NCBI GenBank assembly: GCA_964498075.1
Contig: CAZCGA010000019.1
Coordinates: 5,051 to 69,050 of the forward strand
Direction of reading: 5' to 3'
Source: CAZCGA01 sp964498075
GTDB lineage: Bacteria > Desulfobacterota > Binatia > HRBIN30
Length of the DNA stretch: 64,000 nucleotides
The position numbers and the translations under genes are program-made. The notes below the pieces were generated by a model. The model did no database searches, was not told where the DNA came from, and saw nothing but the letters and a program-made list of their open reading frames with translations. Positions 63,447-64,000 of the stretch are shown here, piece after piece. Numbering within the stretch: the stretch's first letter is position 1; each line of letters opens with the position of its first letter.

Positions 63447-64000
63447 ATGGGTAAGAGGACGGGACGAATCGCGGTACCGGGTTCGCTCATCACCGCGGCT
63501 GCGCTGTGTTTCGCAACCACCACGGCGCAGGGAGCTACGCTCACCGTCAGCTCGCCGACAGGAAGCGACGGCCAGCAGGTGACGTTTACCGTCACCCTGA
63601 GCGACGGCAACAACAACGTCGCGGGGACGCTGAACGACATCACCTTCGACCCCACGAACACGCCGCTCGTGGTCGGGGCGACGGGGACTGGCACCTGCAG
63701 CACGACCACCCCGCAGTCCTGCAGTTCGACCAGCGAATGCCCGAGCGGTGAGACGTGTGACCGCCCCACGTGTGACCTCCCCACGGGCACCTGCGTGCAG
63801 CTCTGCAGTCTGAACACTGACTGCCCGAGCGGTTCGACCTGTCAGCTGGCGATGGGACCGGACTGCACGATCGGCACGGGGATCGCCGAGCAAGGGTTCT
63901 TCTCCTTCATCAAGACGGCGGGATGCGTCAAGTGCCCTGTTGCTCCCGACCCCCGCCCGGATTGCACCTGCACCGTCGGCACCGATTGCGGTGCGATGCG
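63447..64000 (+). CDS. Secreted Cys-rich cohesin-like protein, 3' end cut by window
   Basis: Starts at ATG 63447 with GGAGGGAGG just upstream and stays open to the window end (184 codons visible). A signal peptide (LITAAALCFATTTAQG) is followed by a cohesin-like N-terminal strand pattern (TLTVSSPTGSDGQQVTFTVTLSDGNNNVAGTLNDITFDP). Then comes a Cys-rich region with the repeated motif ECPSGETC / DCPSGSTC. The layout resembles the preceding gene, so a dockerin-like tail is expected beyond the window. Confidence 0.75.
   Translation, partial: MGKRTGRIAVPGSLITAAALCFATTTAQGATLTVSSPTGSDGQQVTFTVTLSDGNNNVAGTLNDITFDPTNTPLVVGATGTGTCSTTTPQSCSSTSECPSGETCDRPTCDLPTGTCVQLCSLNTDCPSGSTCQLAMGPDCTIGTGIAEQGFFSFIKTAGCVKCPVAPDPRPDCTCTVGTDCGAM

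Overview
The window is a high-GC Gram-negative bacterial chromosome fragment. It has an Lpt lipopolysaccharide-transport operon, sigma-54, lipoproteins and many secreted beta-propeller-like proteins. Three runs of 10 N (39846-39855, 40295-40304, 44836-44845) suggest a draft or metagenome-assembled genome. The order lptC-lptA-lptB-rpoN-hpf-ptsN-ptsH, the F420/LLM and acyl-CoA enzymes, and secreted proteins with dockerin-like tails fit a deltaproteobacterial-type or Binatota-type lineage. That placement is inference only.

Layout. 1-8817: sensor kinase (5' cut off), two methyltransferases, a MoeA-periplasmic-binding-domain fusion, a fused malonate-decarboxylase-type carboxyltransferase and a GH172/DUF2961 protein. 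8818-17495: an accessory island holding one 2518-codon gene that joins a DnaG-type zinc finger, a TOPRIM domain, a reverse transcriptase (YVDD) and a C-terminal nitrilase domain, followed by a degraded stretch and an orphan MNT-type nucleotidyltransferase. 17496-24488: ilvE-like gene, then the minus-strand lpt/rpoN/hpf/ptsN/ptsH/metK cluster. 24489-38044: cold-shock gene with promoter and terminator, VOC protein coupled to phosphatidylcholine synthase, SDR, SRPBCC proteins, FG-GAP repeat protein, GAF sensor kinase, enoyl-CoA hydratase, PEBP protein, metallophosphoesterase and envelope proteins. 38099-41095: the recR-ybaB-dnaX-SRP RNA-tRNA-Ser block. 41158-47082: HTH protein, LLM oxidoreductase, DUF3024, SDR, aspartate-semialdehyde dehydrogenase (broken by a gap), GNAT and MutY-like glycosylase. 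47176-55056: a potassium locus with an NtrC-type regulator, a sensor kinase, stand-alone KdpD sensor half, an in-frame kdpA'-'kdpC fusion lacking kdpB, kdpF, a tiny membrane peptide behind a candidate sigma-54 promoter, and a divergent KimA-like transporter. 55222-64000: RRM protein, ferritin-like protein, an S11-family pseudoenzyme, a MITE-like inverted repeat, HEAT protein, AttH-like protein, zinc ribbon, and a run of secreted proteins with dockerin/cohesin-like features.

Most striking points: (i) the CHC2-TOPRIM-RT-nitrilase giant, a candidate single-gene anti-phage system related to nitrilase-bearing defence reverse transcriptases (DRT1/UG1 type) but with a primase-like N-terminus; (ii) the kdpA-kdpC deletion fusion; (iii) a D,D-carboxypeptidase-fold protein that has lost all three catalytic motifs; (iv) a MITE-like element whose two ends supply the stop codons of both flanking genes.
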